A stretch of 64,000 bases of DNA from Gordionus sp. m RMFG-2023. Lineage: Eukaryota > Nematomorpha > Gordioida > Chordodea > Parachordodidae. The stretch lies in contig NC_088775.1 in assembly GCF_954871325.1 (NCBI RefSeq), positions 45,237,561-45,301,560 of the forward strand, in the 5' to 3' direction. Positions 51,331 to 63,240 of this stretch are shown piece by piece. Position 1 is the stretch's first letter. Each line of letters opens with the position of its first letter. Under the pieces are notes generated by a model. That model ran no database searches. It was not told the DNA's origin and saw nothing but the letters and a program-made list of their open reading frames with translations. A program made the position numbers and the translations under genes.

Positions 51331-52559
51331 AATAATTTTATAGGAATTTGATAATTGATATGCATGCGGCAAGCGCAGAGTCAAGAATTTTCTACAGTGG
51401 GTATAATTTTTTTTCAAACATTAAAAATTTCCAGTTCTGTAAACATTTCTAGAAAAATCGAACGCGTTCAATGGTCATCTACAAAAATCAAACTCGTTCA
51501 TATTCAATATTTACCTTCAAAAAAAAAGAACGCGTTCACGCTTGTTTAAAAATATGAATAAAAAAATTTTTGAACTTCATTTAACATTTAATTTAATATA
51601 AATAAATATCATATAGTTTTTAACACAATATATTAGCCATGTTTAAAATTATTATTTTTATTTATTAAAAAATTTTCTTATCAATTTTTAATATATTAAA
51701 ACTTTTATATATCATATAAAATTTAATTATTTATAAAATTTGTATTCAACTATTAAAATGTAAAACCCTTGATAAAAATAAATTTCAATTGATCACACTA
51801 AAAATAAAAAAGTTCTAAAAGGTAATAACTATTTTATATCTATGTATATTATTTAATGATTTTTACTTTATGTATCTGTTATAATAATCATAGTTTTTTA
51901 ATAAGCCTATGAAATACAACAATCTAAAACAAATTACTAACAGGATACTTATAGTTATATTATATAAAATAATAAATATCACAATCAGGTATCTCTTTAA
52001 ATTATAACTTGAAGATTTTTTAAACTATACTAGAATCATAGCTGAAGATGAAATAATAACATCCATGCTTACGTTAATTTATAAATAATAATATTCAAGT
52101 TAATAAACTATACTATAGGACAGAAATGGTGGCTGGTTAAAAAAATTCAAATTTGATAAAAGAGCTGATTGAAAAATAACCCTGTTTTCTTAAAAAATTT
52201 GGATTAATATTAAATTAATATTTTTTATTTTTGAATGAATAAAGAAGATTTTCTAAAATTAAATGAACGTAAAAAACCAAAGCGTTCGTGAAAAATAAAA
52301 GGAAGGTCGTTCATCTTATTTTTTTAAAAAAAATGAACTTCATTCAAGAACGCCTTCGTTTATAATATTAATTATAACTTTTTAGAGACAGATAAAACTT
52401 TTATTAATTATGTAAGGTGTGAATTTAGGATTCTATTCTTAAAATTCAAATTTCGATTTAAGCTAAAAAAAATTAATTGATACTAAATACAATATATATT
52501 TAAAATAATGAATATTTTAATAATTTATATACAAAATATATATTAAAATTTTTTTTTCT
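51331..52559. other. no gene; scattered AACGCGTTC and GAACG motifs
   Basis: AT-rich. Phrases such as GAACGCGTTCA (51460-51540) and AACGCCTTCGTT (52355-52365) at the two sides hint at another decayed non-autonomous element, but no matching ends or duplication could be found. Confidence 0.35.
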
Positions 52560-52806
52560 TTTTAGCTTTCACTATTTCTGATGGTAATCAATATCTCTCT
52601 CCACTTTATGTTATTCATACTAATTTATACTTCTTCATATTGGCTCTAACTTTATGGCCCCATTAAAGTTTTGGCCTTCCTCTTTTACGTTTGCCCATCA
52701 CTTCCAAACTCTCAACTTTTTTTTCCTATATAGTTCATAGGCCTTCTCATTATGGGCCCATGCCATCTAAGTCTGTTCACCATTATCATAGTCTTAATAG
52801 ACACTA
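52560..52806 (-). pseudogene. 3' half of a split LINE ORF2 tail
   Basis: Minus-strand reading gives MVNRLRWHGPIMRRPMNYIG, then a lysine-rich RKRGRP-like stretch and KVERDIDY. This is the C-terminal tail typical of certain LINE ORF2 proteins (RLRWxGHVxRR). It continues, in the same orientation, the piece at 58803-59023. Confidence 0.75.
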
Positions 52807-53638
52807 CCTTTAAAAAAAAATTTGAATATTCGAATCGAATTGAATAATTACGAATATGAATAATAAATTATTTGTTTTATCCGAATACGAATAATTATTT
52901 ATTCGATTCGAATAAAATGATTATTCTGAATATTTAATAAATTGCTTTTAATAAATCTAATATTTGTCATTTCTATTTGATGACCTTCCAATCTGGCAGG
53001 TAATGAGTTTATAAAAAGACTAGCACAAATTCTCTGAAGTGAAAATTAAAGCAATAATTAAATTTTTATTTGCTGTATTTTTCGAATCTCACGAAAAGTT
53101 TATTTTTTGAATCTCATAATAAATTATATTAAAAAATTACACAAACCAAAGATATATAAAAATATAATACATCTCTACAATAAATTATTGTTAGTAGCCT
53201 AATTATGTTAGAAAAAATTGCTTCTGATGAAATAGTTTTGCTTGATATTGAAGTTGACAAAATTTCCCCACAAAAAGAGCGATTATATGGGATCAAGACT
53301 GAAAAGGCTGCTTTAATCATTTCAAGAGCATTATAAAATGTAAAGGCAAAATATCCCCTCTTATTAATCATTATAATAGGTTTCATTCACACCTAGCGAA
53401 TACATATCTATACAAGGAACATCAACTGCTTGTGAACGACTTTTCTTAGTTGGAACTAATATGTTGTCAAAAAATCGCATGTCATATAAGGGAGAAAATA
53501 TAAGAAAAACTCTTTGCCTTAAAAATTGGCTTAGAGTTATGAATTAAATTCATTTTAATTTTGTTTATAACTTGATTACATATTTTTTATCATCAGATTA
53601 TTGATTACATATTTTTTATTATCAGATTATTATAATAA

Positions 53639-53680
53639 CTAGCTGATAGCCCGTTAAGAATGACGGGTAATCATTCTCCG
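53639..53680 (-). repeat. Helitron-like 3' terminus
   Basis: On the minus strand: ACCCGTCATTCTTAACGGGC, then TATCAGCTAG, followed by T. It is the same module as at 37498 and 46336. Confidence 0.5.
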
Positions 53681-53939
53681 TATGGATAAATAATAAATTT
53701 TACCTTCATTTGATGATGGCTGAATCAGAATAATAGTCAAATGAGAGGAATAGATTATCCTTATTCATCCTTCCAAGATTTCTATAAATTTTTAGAGAAA
53801 AGGCCAAATATATTATGAAAAATATGGAATAAAAAAAATATGATTTGTGAGTTATGATATTTATCAATTCTTTTAAAAAATTTTCCACATCCAGACGCAA
53901 AGGTTTTTGCACTTCATATAAAATCTACATTCTTCTCAC

Positions 53940-54650
53940 AGAATCATTTAAATGCTTTTAAAACCTTCCTAAATACTCTTTTAAAAAAAGACCTGTCATA
54001 ATAGATTCGAATCAATCATGGAGGCAAACCTGATTATCTCACAAACACTGTGGTGGCACCCCATTGCAATGGGCTATTTAGAAGATTATTAGCAAAAATA
54101 ATTGCCATGGGTCAAAACCCAGGGTGTTAACTTATTAAGTATACTTATCAATTAGGATTTGGTGTTAAGGGAGAAGGCATAGCTTTACATGCCATTTGTA
54201 TTCCAAAATACTCCTCCTAACATGGCTATTATCAAAGTAGACTTTAAAAATGCTTTCAATAGCAAATTTTGTGAACATTTCATAAAATGTTTTTATCCCA
54301 AATTTCTGTTTATTCAAAATTCCTAGAGACATACTATAACATTAAAACTTCTTTATTCAGCCCACATGTCATGGATTCTGACAAAAGGATTCAGCAGGGG
54401 GAAACGACCTGGTTTATTTTACCTTAGTATTATTATCACACCCATTATTTTAAATCTAAATTTGATTTGGATATAATTATTTGGCATCTTGATGATGGAA
54501 CAATCTGTGATGCTCTTCCTAAAATAATTGGTTTTCAATTTCTTGAAGCCAATTTTAAAAGACTCATTCTTAATAAGTCCAAATCCGAAATCTGTTTCCA
54601 TGATAACAATATACAAAACCCTCATCTGGCAAAATTAAATTTTTATTGAG
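53940..54650 (+). pseudogene. decayed LINE reverse transcriptase fragment
   Basis: Recognisable pieces are YQLGFGVKGEGIALHAIC (about 54145), MAIIKVDFKNAFNS (about 54222), SDKRIQQGE near 54380 and LDDGTICDALPKIIGFQF with LILNKSKSEICF (54490-54600). They correspond to QLGVNVKGG, IKIDFSNAFNS, IQQGDPLG and YIDDG of the LINE at 60217-63120. The frame is broken several times. Confidence 0.75.
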
Positions 54651-54732
54651 TACACAAATAATAAAAAATAAAAAAAAATAAGGAAATTAATATAATTTAA
54701 AAAAAGTATACAAAGTTAGATTAACAAAAAAA

Positions 54733-54803
54733 TGCATTGCTGGGATTCGAACCTAAAGCCATGAGATTCGTAAGTGACTCTTGCCGATTATGCCACAGAC
54801 GCT
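54733..54803 (-). repeat. tRNA-like Pol III module, copy 1
   Basis: On the minus strand: A-box-like TGGCATAATCGG and a perfect B-box GGTTCGAATCC, followed within 15 bases by a T7 run, a Pol III terminator. The T and acceptor stems do not pair well, so it is a tRNA-derived relic rather than a working tRNA. Confidence 0.65.
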
Positions 54804-55828
54804 TTTCAAAGTTGACTATTAAAATGCAGATGCCGGATATATTATTCAAAAATATTATTGTTTATATTAATTTATATTTGTTAATATATTTTCCTATCTC
54901 ATATTAAATATATATTTAATTACATTTATTATCACATTTATCTACTAAGTTATTTTATCAATTAATTTCGATTTCAAGTTTTCCGGCGTAATATTTACTT
55001 ATTTTCAAATCTTTAGTGGCGTAATATTTATCTACCATTTTCAAATTTCTAGTCAAATAATAATTACTTCTGAAGTTGTTGTCCAACAGGGAGAAAAAAA
55101 TTGCAACCTTATCTAACGAGATAGAGTCTCCGCCATCAAGCAGTAACAGCTTTTATGGAGTTAGAAGAGCCGATTATTTGCTATTACTGAAATATCACAA
55201 TGGTCTGAAAGAAATATTTCCTCAGAAGCAAGAATTATTAGATTCAATGCTTATTCCAAAATTTGTTTCTCATTAGAATGTATTATTTATTTATAAATAT
55301 GTATTACTTTTCAAAAACATGACATGGACTTGATTAAGAAGATGAGAATAGTGGAGAGCATTTTATTAGAATTCAAGGAAATTAGGGCTAATGTTGATGA
55401 AGAATTTCATATTTTATATGTTATTGTTGTCAAAAGCAGAGCTATACGTGTTTAATATTTGTCTCCCTCGACTGCAAGGCAAGCTCATGGTTAAAACATT
55501 AATATAGGATCAGTAGAAAAGTATATCTTAGATACAGATAAATTTATAATCCAAATAAATGAATGGCTTGTAATTCATCATGCAGCACTTACCAATCATT
55601 AATTCCATAAAAGCCTTTTCAACCTTTTTCAGATGGTGATAGAAAAAAAAAATATTTGTTGGATTTTTATCATGAAGATGTTAAAGTATCTTATGATGCC
55701 TTATTAGCTGGATAACTATGTTTATAAGATTAACTATGGTTGATATAGACCTAAAAAATGCTATGGATGCTCTGCATTATTTCAAACACATTTTAGATTA
55801 TATTCCCAATGTATTAAATGGTTTATAT

Positions 55829-56187
55829 CAGTGGCGTAGCTAAGAATTTTCCTTAGAGGGGGTCAATACATATAAAAGCCTGGGGGTTTGGTTTATCTTA
55901 CACCATATCTTCGATAATATATAATAAATATATTTTTTAAATGCATCAATAATATGTTATTATAATTTAGTAGATTATTCTCAATGACTTAATAATATTA
56001 TCCAGAATAATTTCAATAGTAATATAATATCCTTCCATATACATCAAAACCAGAAAAATATAAATATTAATGGTATTTATTTGATATAAAGTCACTTTTC
56101 TTAAGTCTCATGAACGTATAATCTAAAAAAAAATTTTGCTCTGGTAGGGGTCCAAACCCGAAAACCACCCCCGTAGCTACGCCACTG
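55829..56187. mobile_element. 359-bp hAT MITE with perfect TSD
   Basis: The octamer GTTTATAT is identical at 55821-55828 and 56188-56195. Terminal repeats CAGTGGCGTAGCTA are perfect over 14 bases, with GGGGGT tracts inside. The terminus is the one used by the TTF-hAT relic at the left of the window, so that transposon was probably its enzyme source. Confidence 0.95.
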
Positions 56188-56259
56188 GTTTATATATATA
56201 TTAGCAACTCTTCCCATTAGTAAACTAATGAGAGACATTATCTTTTTTAAGAAGAATAA

Positions 56260-56562
56260 CAGAGCCCTGCAGAGGTACCATTTGCAGGGCACGGCCCGAT
56301 TTTTTTAAAATTTTTACGGCCCCAGCTAGGGTTTTTTTTAAAAAAAATTTCAGGCCCGGCCCGGCTTTTTTTAAAATAAAATTTTCGGGCCCGACCCGGA
56401 TTTTTTTAAATTAAATTATATTTATTTTTGATTTTTAGAGCTAATAATAACGATTTCAAATATAGGCTGTTTTAAAATATACATTCCGGCCCGGATATTT
56501 TCTTGAAAAAATTCAGGCCCAGTTCGGGTGTTTTTTTTAAAAAATTTCGGGCCCGGCCCCTG
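56260..56562. mobile_element. MITE-like element of GGCCCGG and T/A-run phrases
   Basis: The left end is CAGAGCCCTGCAGAGG, and the right end on the minus strand is CAGGGGCCGGGCCCGAAA. Flanking octamers match at only 5 of 8 bases, so the boundaries are uncertain. The interior is a chain of GGCCCGGCCCGG phrases alternating with TTTTTTTAAA, as at 11293-11706. Confidence 0.45.
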
Positions 56563-56583
56563 AAAAACATACCAAGATGTACA

Positions 56584-57009
56584 ACTTCTGAAAGTAGATT
56601 GAAAGATTTAGATCTTTTGAATATTCATAGGCATTTGACGACAAGCAAGGATGGGATAATTGAAAAATTAGTTCAATCCCAAAGAAGATTGGATTTTATA
56701 TTGTAAATATTTAACATACAAAATACAATTATTCCTAAGAAACTTTTTGTGTATTAATTTATATTTCTAACATTTAAATTTTTTATACTTTATAAATAAA
56801 TTTTAAAGGCTCAAAATTCAATTTATATTTTGGGTCATTTAAGTGATTCTTTACATATAATTTTTTTATAATTCACATTAATTTAAAATTGTGTATTAGA
56901 AATAGTTATTAGTCCTAATAAATTTATGCTTGATATTTTTAAAAAACAATTATTTCTTAAAAAATTTTATTATCCCCCCCCCCAGACCATTCCTGCGTAC
57001 GCGCCTGGA
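56584..57009 (+). pseudogene. 3' end of a TTF-type hAT element
   Basis: The frame TTSESRLKDLDLLNIHRHL...LVQSQRRLDFIL, stopping at 56706, matches the C-terminus of the transposase at 642-2670 (NSTGENRLNGLALLNI...LAKSQRKVDLSL). About 280 bp further lies a terminus which on the minus strand reads CAGGCGCGTACGCAGGAATG (ending near 57009), a variant of the CAGTGGCGTAG end. The rest of the gene is lost. Confidence 0.7.
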
Positions 57010-57030
57010 CACTGTGATTATGACACGGCT

Positions 57031-57260
<230 letters not shown>

Positions 57261-57489
57261 TATGTTTATGATGTATAAGATGGTATTGTTAGATATTATT
57301 TTAATGGATGCTTTGATGAATGCGTATTTGATTACGTTGTGAAAAATTTAAAAATATAAGAATACCTATTTAATATTAATAGTTTGAATTTTAAAATAAC
57401 AACAAACTTTGAATCTTATGTGAATATGTCACACTTAATTATTTTATCTTCTATTTAATTAATTTTGCCAGATTAAGTAAAAAAAAATC

Positions 57490-57560
57490 TTTACTGGGAT
57501 TCGAACCACATGATCTTCACATTTATGAGCAACGCTCTTGCCGATCAGGCCACAGACGCT
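57490..57560 (-). repeat. tRNA-like Pol III module, copy 2, in a 400-bp repeat
   Basis: Minus strand: TGGCCTGATCGG and GGTTCGAATCC, then a T9 run. It lies inside a unit of about 395 bp running from about 57655 to 57262 on the minus strand, which begins with CACTGTGACAGTCACA-like direct repeats. Confidence 0.65.
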
Positions 57561-58040
57561 TTTAAAAAATCGTGAATTTTTAAAATATATTATAAATTGT
57601 GACACTGTGACAGTGACATTGTGACTGTGACACTTATATATTATTATTATTATAGATTATAGATAGATGTTATTTTTTTATTACATAATTTATAAGTTTA
57701 AGTAAAAAACATTAAAATAATACATAAAGAGACAAATCAACCAATATAATAATTTTTATACATTGGACAGGCAAGTTAAACAAAATTTTTAAATAAATGA
57801 GCAGGCAGGTGCACCAAAACTTGCCCATTGCAGACCTCTAATCAGGATGACATCGGAAACAGCAGATCATAATGGACTTTACCTCTGCCAAAGAATCCAT
57901 TTATAATTGCATCTGCCACTTTTACTTTCCCATGCATTTACCACCAGAGGTCTGCAACTGACAACATTTCAGGTCCTATGGGAATTTAATTAACATCTCA
58001 AAGGACGGAACCTCCAAGTTGGATTAAGAAATAAAATAAT

Positions 58041-58111
58041 CATTGCCGAGATTCGAACCTAAATTCATCAGATTTGTAATCGACGCTCTTACCGATTAAG
58101 CCATAGACACT
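58041..58111 (-). repeat. tRNA-like Pol III module, copy 3, truncated unit
   Basis: Minus strand: TGGCTTAATCGG and GGTTCGAATCTC. The T run is weaker (TTATTTTATTT). The unit's 5' part reaches about 58200; its 3' part is missing below about 58018. Confidence 0.6.
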
Positions 58112-58455
58112 TTCAAAATTCACGACCATGAAATGGTTTTTCAGAAAAAAATAGCATTAAAAAATATCAGTGTCACAATTTATAATATATATATTATAGA
58201 TATTTCAGTTAATTCTAGTATATATATGATGATGCATAAGATGGTAATGGAAGATGAATGAATGTTTGATAAGATATGATTCTATGGTGATTTTTATTGG
58301 ACAAATATTTTTTAAAAAATATTAAAAATCTTTAAATATAAGAATACCTATTTTATTTTGAATTTTTAAGTAACTACAAACTTTGAATCGTATCTATTTA
58401 TTAATTTTGCGAGATGAAAGAAAAAAATATTTTGCCAGATTGAGAAAAAAAAATC

Positions 58456-58525
58456 TTTGCTGGGATTCAAACCTAAGTCCATTAGATTTGTAAACGACGC
58501 TCTTGCCGATTGGGCCACAAGTCAC
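58456..58525 (-). repeat. tRNA-like Pol III module, copy 4, in a 400-bp repeat
   Basis: Minus strand: TGGCCCAATCGG and GGTTTGAATCC, then a T9 run. The unit spans about 58612 to 58207, and its 5' edge reads CTATAATATATATAAAAGCC followed by TTGTCACACTATGACAGTCA. Confidence 0.65.
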
Positions 58526-58802
58526 TTATCAAAATAACGATTTTTTAAATATATATATTATAAATTGTGAAAGTGTGACTGTCATAGTGTGACAAGGCTT
58601 TTATATATATTATAGTTTTTCTGTTTGAAATCAAATTTGCAATAAAAAAAATTGTCAATATATTTGAACATGTATTTTATTAAGAAAATTAATTTCAATT
58701 GTTAGAATAATTTGAATAGAATATAAATAGTAGATTTAATTATTCGTACGAATACGAATAACAAATCGAATATGAATAATGCACTATTCAATTCGAATTC
58801 GT

Positions 58803-59023
58803 TTTTGAATAGGCTTGCTTCCTAGTATTCTTGTACTTCGCACCTTATCCTTTCTTGATACCCCAGCAATCATCCTCAGCATTCTCATTTCCATAGTTTG
58901 TAGACTTTTTTTGTCTGATTCTTTGGTTGGCCATGTTTTCGAACTATATAGAATAGTTGGTTGTACTATGGAACTGTAAATTTTTCCTTTCAAATTGTGT
59001 GGGATTCTTTTGTCAAAGAGCAC
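58803..59023 (-). pseudogene. 5' half of the split LINE ORF2 tail
   Basis: Reads LFDKRIPHNLKGKIYSSIV, QPTILYSSKTWPTKESDK and LQTMEMRMLRMIAGVSRKDK, ending GSKPIQK where the 6-kb block begins. This is the familiar LINE ORF2 C-terminal segment (KxxIYxTxVxPxxLYGSExW...EMRMLR). Its continuation is at 52560-52806. It belongs to a different LINE clade from the RLE-type copies. Confidence 0.8.
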
Positions 59024-60216
59024 TCCAGATAAAGATCTTCACTTTAACAACCCTTCATTAATTTTACTCTTTATCTCTTTCTCTATTGTGCCGTTTTGCA
59101 GCTTTCAATTGCCGATATTTGCCATTAATTTATATCAATTTATTCTGTTTCATCTCCTCCTATCACCTGCCCCAAAAAATCGAATTAAATTATTTGATTT
59201 CTTTTCAGATATTATCTAGAAATATTGACCTAAAATTATGATATTATATTTTAAATTAATATAAATAAATAAATGAGACAATATAATAAGATTTATTGTT
59301 TTAGTAAAAAAAATTATATTATGATAATGATAACTTGATAAATTAACACAAAAATTAACAATGAATGCGCAAAATTAACTTCTCATTATTAATAAAACAT
59401 AAATAACAATGAATGTACAAAATTAACTTCTCTCAAAAAATAATATATAACAGATGTAACCTTATTTTAATTATAATTTAAATATGACATATTATAGGAA
59501 AGGAACTATTATTAGATTATTAAATTATTTTATTTTGTTTTTCTTTCAATTCTATCTTTATTCTTAATAAAATTATAATGTTCGCAATTTATTCCAGGTG
59601 ATATTAAAAATTTTGGAGATGTTGTTATTTATTTCCAATTTATCTTTCAGTTTGTGGAAGAAATTGAATTATAAATATTTTGTATTTTCTTGATATTTTC
59701 AACAAGAATGTATATGTAACTAGAATATATTTTTTTTATAAAGGATCTGCTTCTATGTAATTTTGAAACCTTTTTTATTATGATATCTTTGTACCAGATA
59801 AATAATATTATTTAATATTATATTTTTGTGGTTAAAGTTAATAATAATAGAGGGGAACAATTAAAATTTTATGGATAGTTCCGATAGCAAAAAAATAGGA
59901 GTAATGAAAAAAACAGATTAATACAACACCATTCATTCTTAGTTATATTTTTGTACTTTTCCCCGCAATTCACGTTAACTGTAAATGCATAATTTCTTAT
60001 TTAAATTCATTTTTTCACATTTTGGCAAGGCGTCAAAATATATTAAATGAAATAATTCAAAGATTTTTTTTTTTTTTGATATTATTAAATTTTTTGATAT
60101 TACACATATAGTAAATAAAATAAGATATCAGTAATTTATGTAATACTAAATATAAAAATAAAATCATAAATTCAATATTAATTAATGAATAAAATTTAGA
60201 TATAAATTGTAAGTAA
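59024..60216. other. no gene; AT-rich, possible 3' untranslated region of the LINE
   Basis: Only a minor near-repeat (ACAATGAATG plus CAAAATTAACTTCTC at 59356 and 59410) was noticed. The LINE on the minus strand should have its 3' untranslated region just below 60217, but no poly(A) or target duplication was identified. Confidence 0.4.
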
Positions 60217-63120
60217 TTAGGGGGTATCAGTCATTGAGAATATGAAGCTGAGGTAATTGGATTTTATTATATTGAGGGCTAATCTTTGGCGTAGGTAGTA
60301 ACCCTTGTTGGGATCTTCGGTCCTAGTAGAGATCCGTTTCCCCAGCTCTTTAAAGAAGGCAAGGGCGTGAGAGCCGAACGATGTTAGAGTCGTGGCGATT
60401 AGTGGTAGGAATGTGTAATTGGCCGGAAGCGATGGCGAATATTTAGCGAGTTTATTCGTCTCGGCGTCTACTAGAGCATCTCTATTATATTGGAAGGGGC
60501 AAGGGGATCGATGCATGAGAAATCCCAGGTTAGAAATTCCCCCCTCTTCCAAGGGATCATGGTAGAGCCATCGGGACGCTTACCATCAGAATTGTAGAGT
60601 CCAGTGGGTTCTAGGGTTGATGGGATACCGGCAGATTTTAGGGCCCTGGCAATAGTATCATTGCATTTTGAATGTCTAATGAATCTGCCTCTACAGCGCT
60701 TGCAGTGTAAAGAGTGACGGCCTTTGGAGTTGACCGGCGTTTGACAAAGGATGCAGTGATAGGGTATTACCATAAAGTCTTAGACCGATGGCGTGACGTA
60801 GCTCATCATTGCTTAGGAGCTGGTCAAGGTTTCGCGATGGAAAAGCTTCGAGAAATTCATACCCGCTGTCTGCGGAAATGGAGAAGAGTAGAGAATGGTC
60901 CTCGGGTTGGCTCCTCGATTTAAGGTATGCAACGGAGTTGCCAACTAGAGGCTTATCCCAGTCCTTCTGCAGTGTCGATGAGGGAGGATCGACTAATGAA
61001 AGAGATTTCCATAGATCAATTGCCTGGGGAAGTAAAGGGTCAGGATGTTTTGTGAGTGCGTGTATGATGGGCTCGCAGGACAGGCGAGAGGATATGAACG
61101 CACTAACAGAGAGTAGGGAAGGCGATCGTATGCCAATGCCGCCGGATTTGGTTGGCAAGGTAGCTTGTAGCCAAGATAGGTCTCCGAATTTGAGATTGAG
61201 TATATCCTCTGTAAGGTGTTTAATCTCTAGCTCGTGTGCAGCGAGGTTGACGTCATATTGGAAGATACGTGACGATCGGAGTGTATATAGAATTTTTGGG
61301 GTTAGGAGGTAGTTCTTTAATAGAAAGAACGCTTGGTGGGCTGGGAGGCGAGATAGTGCACCGCGCATAAGGGATATCTCTAGTAGAGTGTCGGCAAAGA
61401 ACTTGACAAAGGACTCGTCTTTACCCACTGGAGATCCGAGATGTGTTAAGAAGTTCAATGGTGTATGATTGAACATAGGATCATAGTTAAGGTCGATGAT
61501 TCCAAGAGGACAATATTCGCTCTTGTCTTGATTGATTCGCAGTCCCAAACTGCTCTCGCTGGATTTTATTATTTCGACCGTCTTCATAACTTCGCTGGGT
61601 GAGCCGCCTAGTATACCATCGTCGATATACCAGTTATGAAGGTTTAGTTTACATTGGTCATTTATGCTTTGTATTAGGCTATTAATGCCCAGACTGAATA
61701 AGAAGGAGCCTAGAGGGTCACCTTGTTGTATTCCACTACTAGAAGGAATCAATCTATCTCCAAATTGAAGATGCGATGGACTAGCATAACAATCGAAGAT
61801 GAATTGCGAGTATTCTGGGTAAAGGGTAAGGATGGGATTAAGAAACGCTGTACGTTTTAGAGAGTTAAAAGCGTTTGAAAAATCTATCTTAATTAGGATA
61901 TCGTCACTGGGGTCTGTTTGTAGATACATTCTGGTCATGTGTAAGGATACCTCGCATCCCCCTTTTACGTTGACTCCTAATTGATTAGGGCACAGGTGAT
62001 TAGATACTGTGAACAATATTCTGCTCACTACTAGCTTTGCGGTTAATCGGCGCCAAGTGGTTCCAATAGCGATAGGGCGAATATCTTTATTAGGTTTGTG
62101 GGGCACTCCATAAAGGAGTGGAATAATGACGGGTGGTAAGCCTCCAGCAAGCATACGGTTGATGAGTTGAGTAATTTTTTCCAAAACGTCGCATTGTTGT
62201 GTGATGTAAGGTGCGGTTAGATCCTGTAGGAATATTGGGCGAAACCCATCAACCCCCGGTGAAGAATCGCGTTTGAAGGAGAGAATAGCCTTTCTAACCT
62301 CGCTTGAGGTTTAAGTGGTTGCAATTAGAGGAGCTTCGGGGTAAGACGGTATTTCGTCCTTAAGATCGTGTGGGTGGTGTTTTAGGAGAAGAGCTTGATA
62401 AGTTGTTTGATCGTAGGGAGCTAGCTTATTGTCAGATGTTGCCAGTCGTATGGCGGATTTAACATTCAGGTTATCCAGCTTTTTAGATATAAGCTTGGCC
62501 TTGGTGAGTAGGTCATTTTTGTGATTTTTATTTTTATCAGTGTCATCACCTTTAAAAGATGTGGAAAAGTGATTGATGGGTAAGGGGTAGATAGTAGCAT
62601 CCTTGATTTGCTGTGTCAGAGATTTTTTACTGGCAGGATCAGGAACTTGCAAGGTAGTAAAGGCAAATGACAGGGTGTCTAGCCAGTGTTTTATGGAAGA
62701 ATAATTATTTATCAAGGAAGTCAAGTTCTTTGAGAGGTGTTTGGCAACTTGAAGTCTTGCTCCCTTAGGTATACGTGAAATCACAAATGGTTTTGGTGTG
62801 ACTAGAAATATTTCTACATCTGTGGAGTCGGTTGGATTGAAAGTGAGAGCATTTTCGGCGGTTGAGGTGGGGACTATTGGGCTAGTAGGCACATCAGTCA
62901 ACGTGGGAATGGTAACTATAGGTTGTGCGAGGGCAAGGGCAGAAAAGGCATTTAGGGTTCGAGGGATAGCTGGTGATAAGATGGGAAACCCAGATTGAGG
63001 ACATTTTATCTTCTGGTTTCGATGAGATGGCAATAGCCCCAATTTGGTTACTTTAACGAGTTTATTACATAAAGGGCAGTTAGATTTGGTAGAAGCTGTG
63101 CTGAGGTCTGGTAAGCTCAT
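60217..63120 (-). pseudogene. nearly complete LINE with restriction-enzyme-like endonuclease (R2/NeSL-like type)
   Basis: One long minus-strand frame starts at ATG 63118-63120. The N-terminus has a C2HC finger (CPLC, H, C in the first 40 residues: SNCPLCNKLVKV...SHRNQKIKCP). Reverse transcriptase follows: SPGVDGFRP, IRPIAIGTTWRRL, IKIDFSNAFNS (about 61890), GIQQGDPLGS (about 61715) and YIDDG (about 61620). The end holds a CCHC motif and RLE endonuclease (CILCQTP, HSLHCKRC, RHSKCND, then DGKRPDG and FLTWDFSC, about 60770-60490), then FFKELGKRI. Defects: a single in-frame TAA at 62311-62313, a shift near 60760 and a compensating shift near 60485. Apart from these it is intact, so it is recent. 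Family proteins of this type occur widely in invertebrates; I cannot assign the exact clade. Confidence 0.9.
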
Positions 63121-63240
63121 GAATTAAAATTTTTTTATCAGTTTAAGAGTGAAAATGTTGGATATTATTTTTATCTTCAAATATGGGTTTCTTGTGGGTT
63201 GGTATATTAAGGAAGTTTAATGAGTTATTATTTTCTGTTG

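Noticed and set aside
55076-55276. Plus-strand 66-codon frame (YGVRRADYLLLLKYHNG)
   Set aside because: Composition is less AT-biased than its surroundings, but there is no acceptor, family match or partner exon; probably a decayed element.
60714-62998. Plus-strand open frames opposite the LINE
   Set aside because: Antisense shadows; the minus-strand frame carries all reverse transcriptase and endonuclease motifs.
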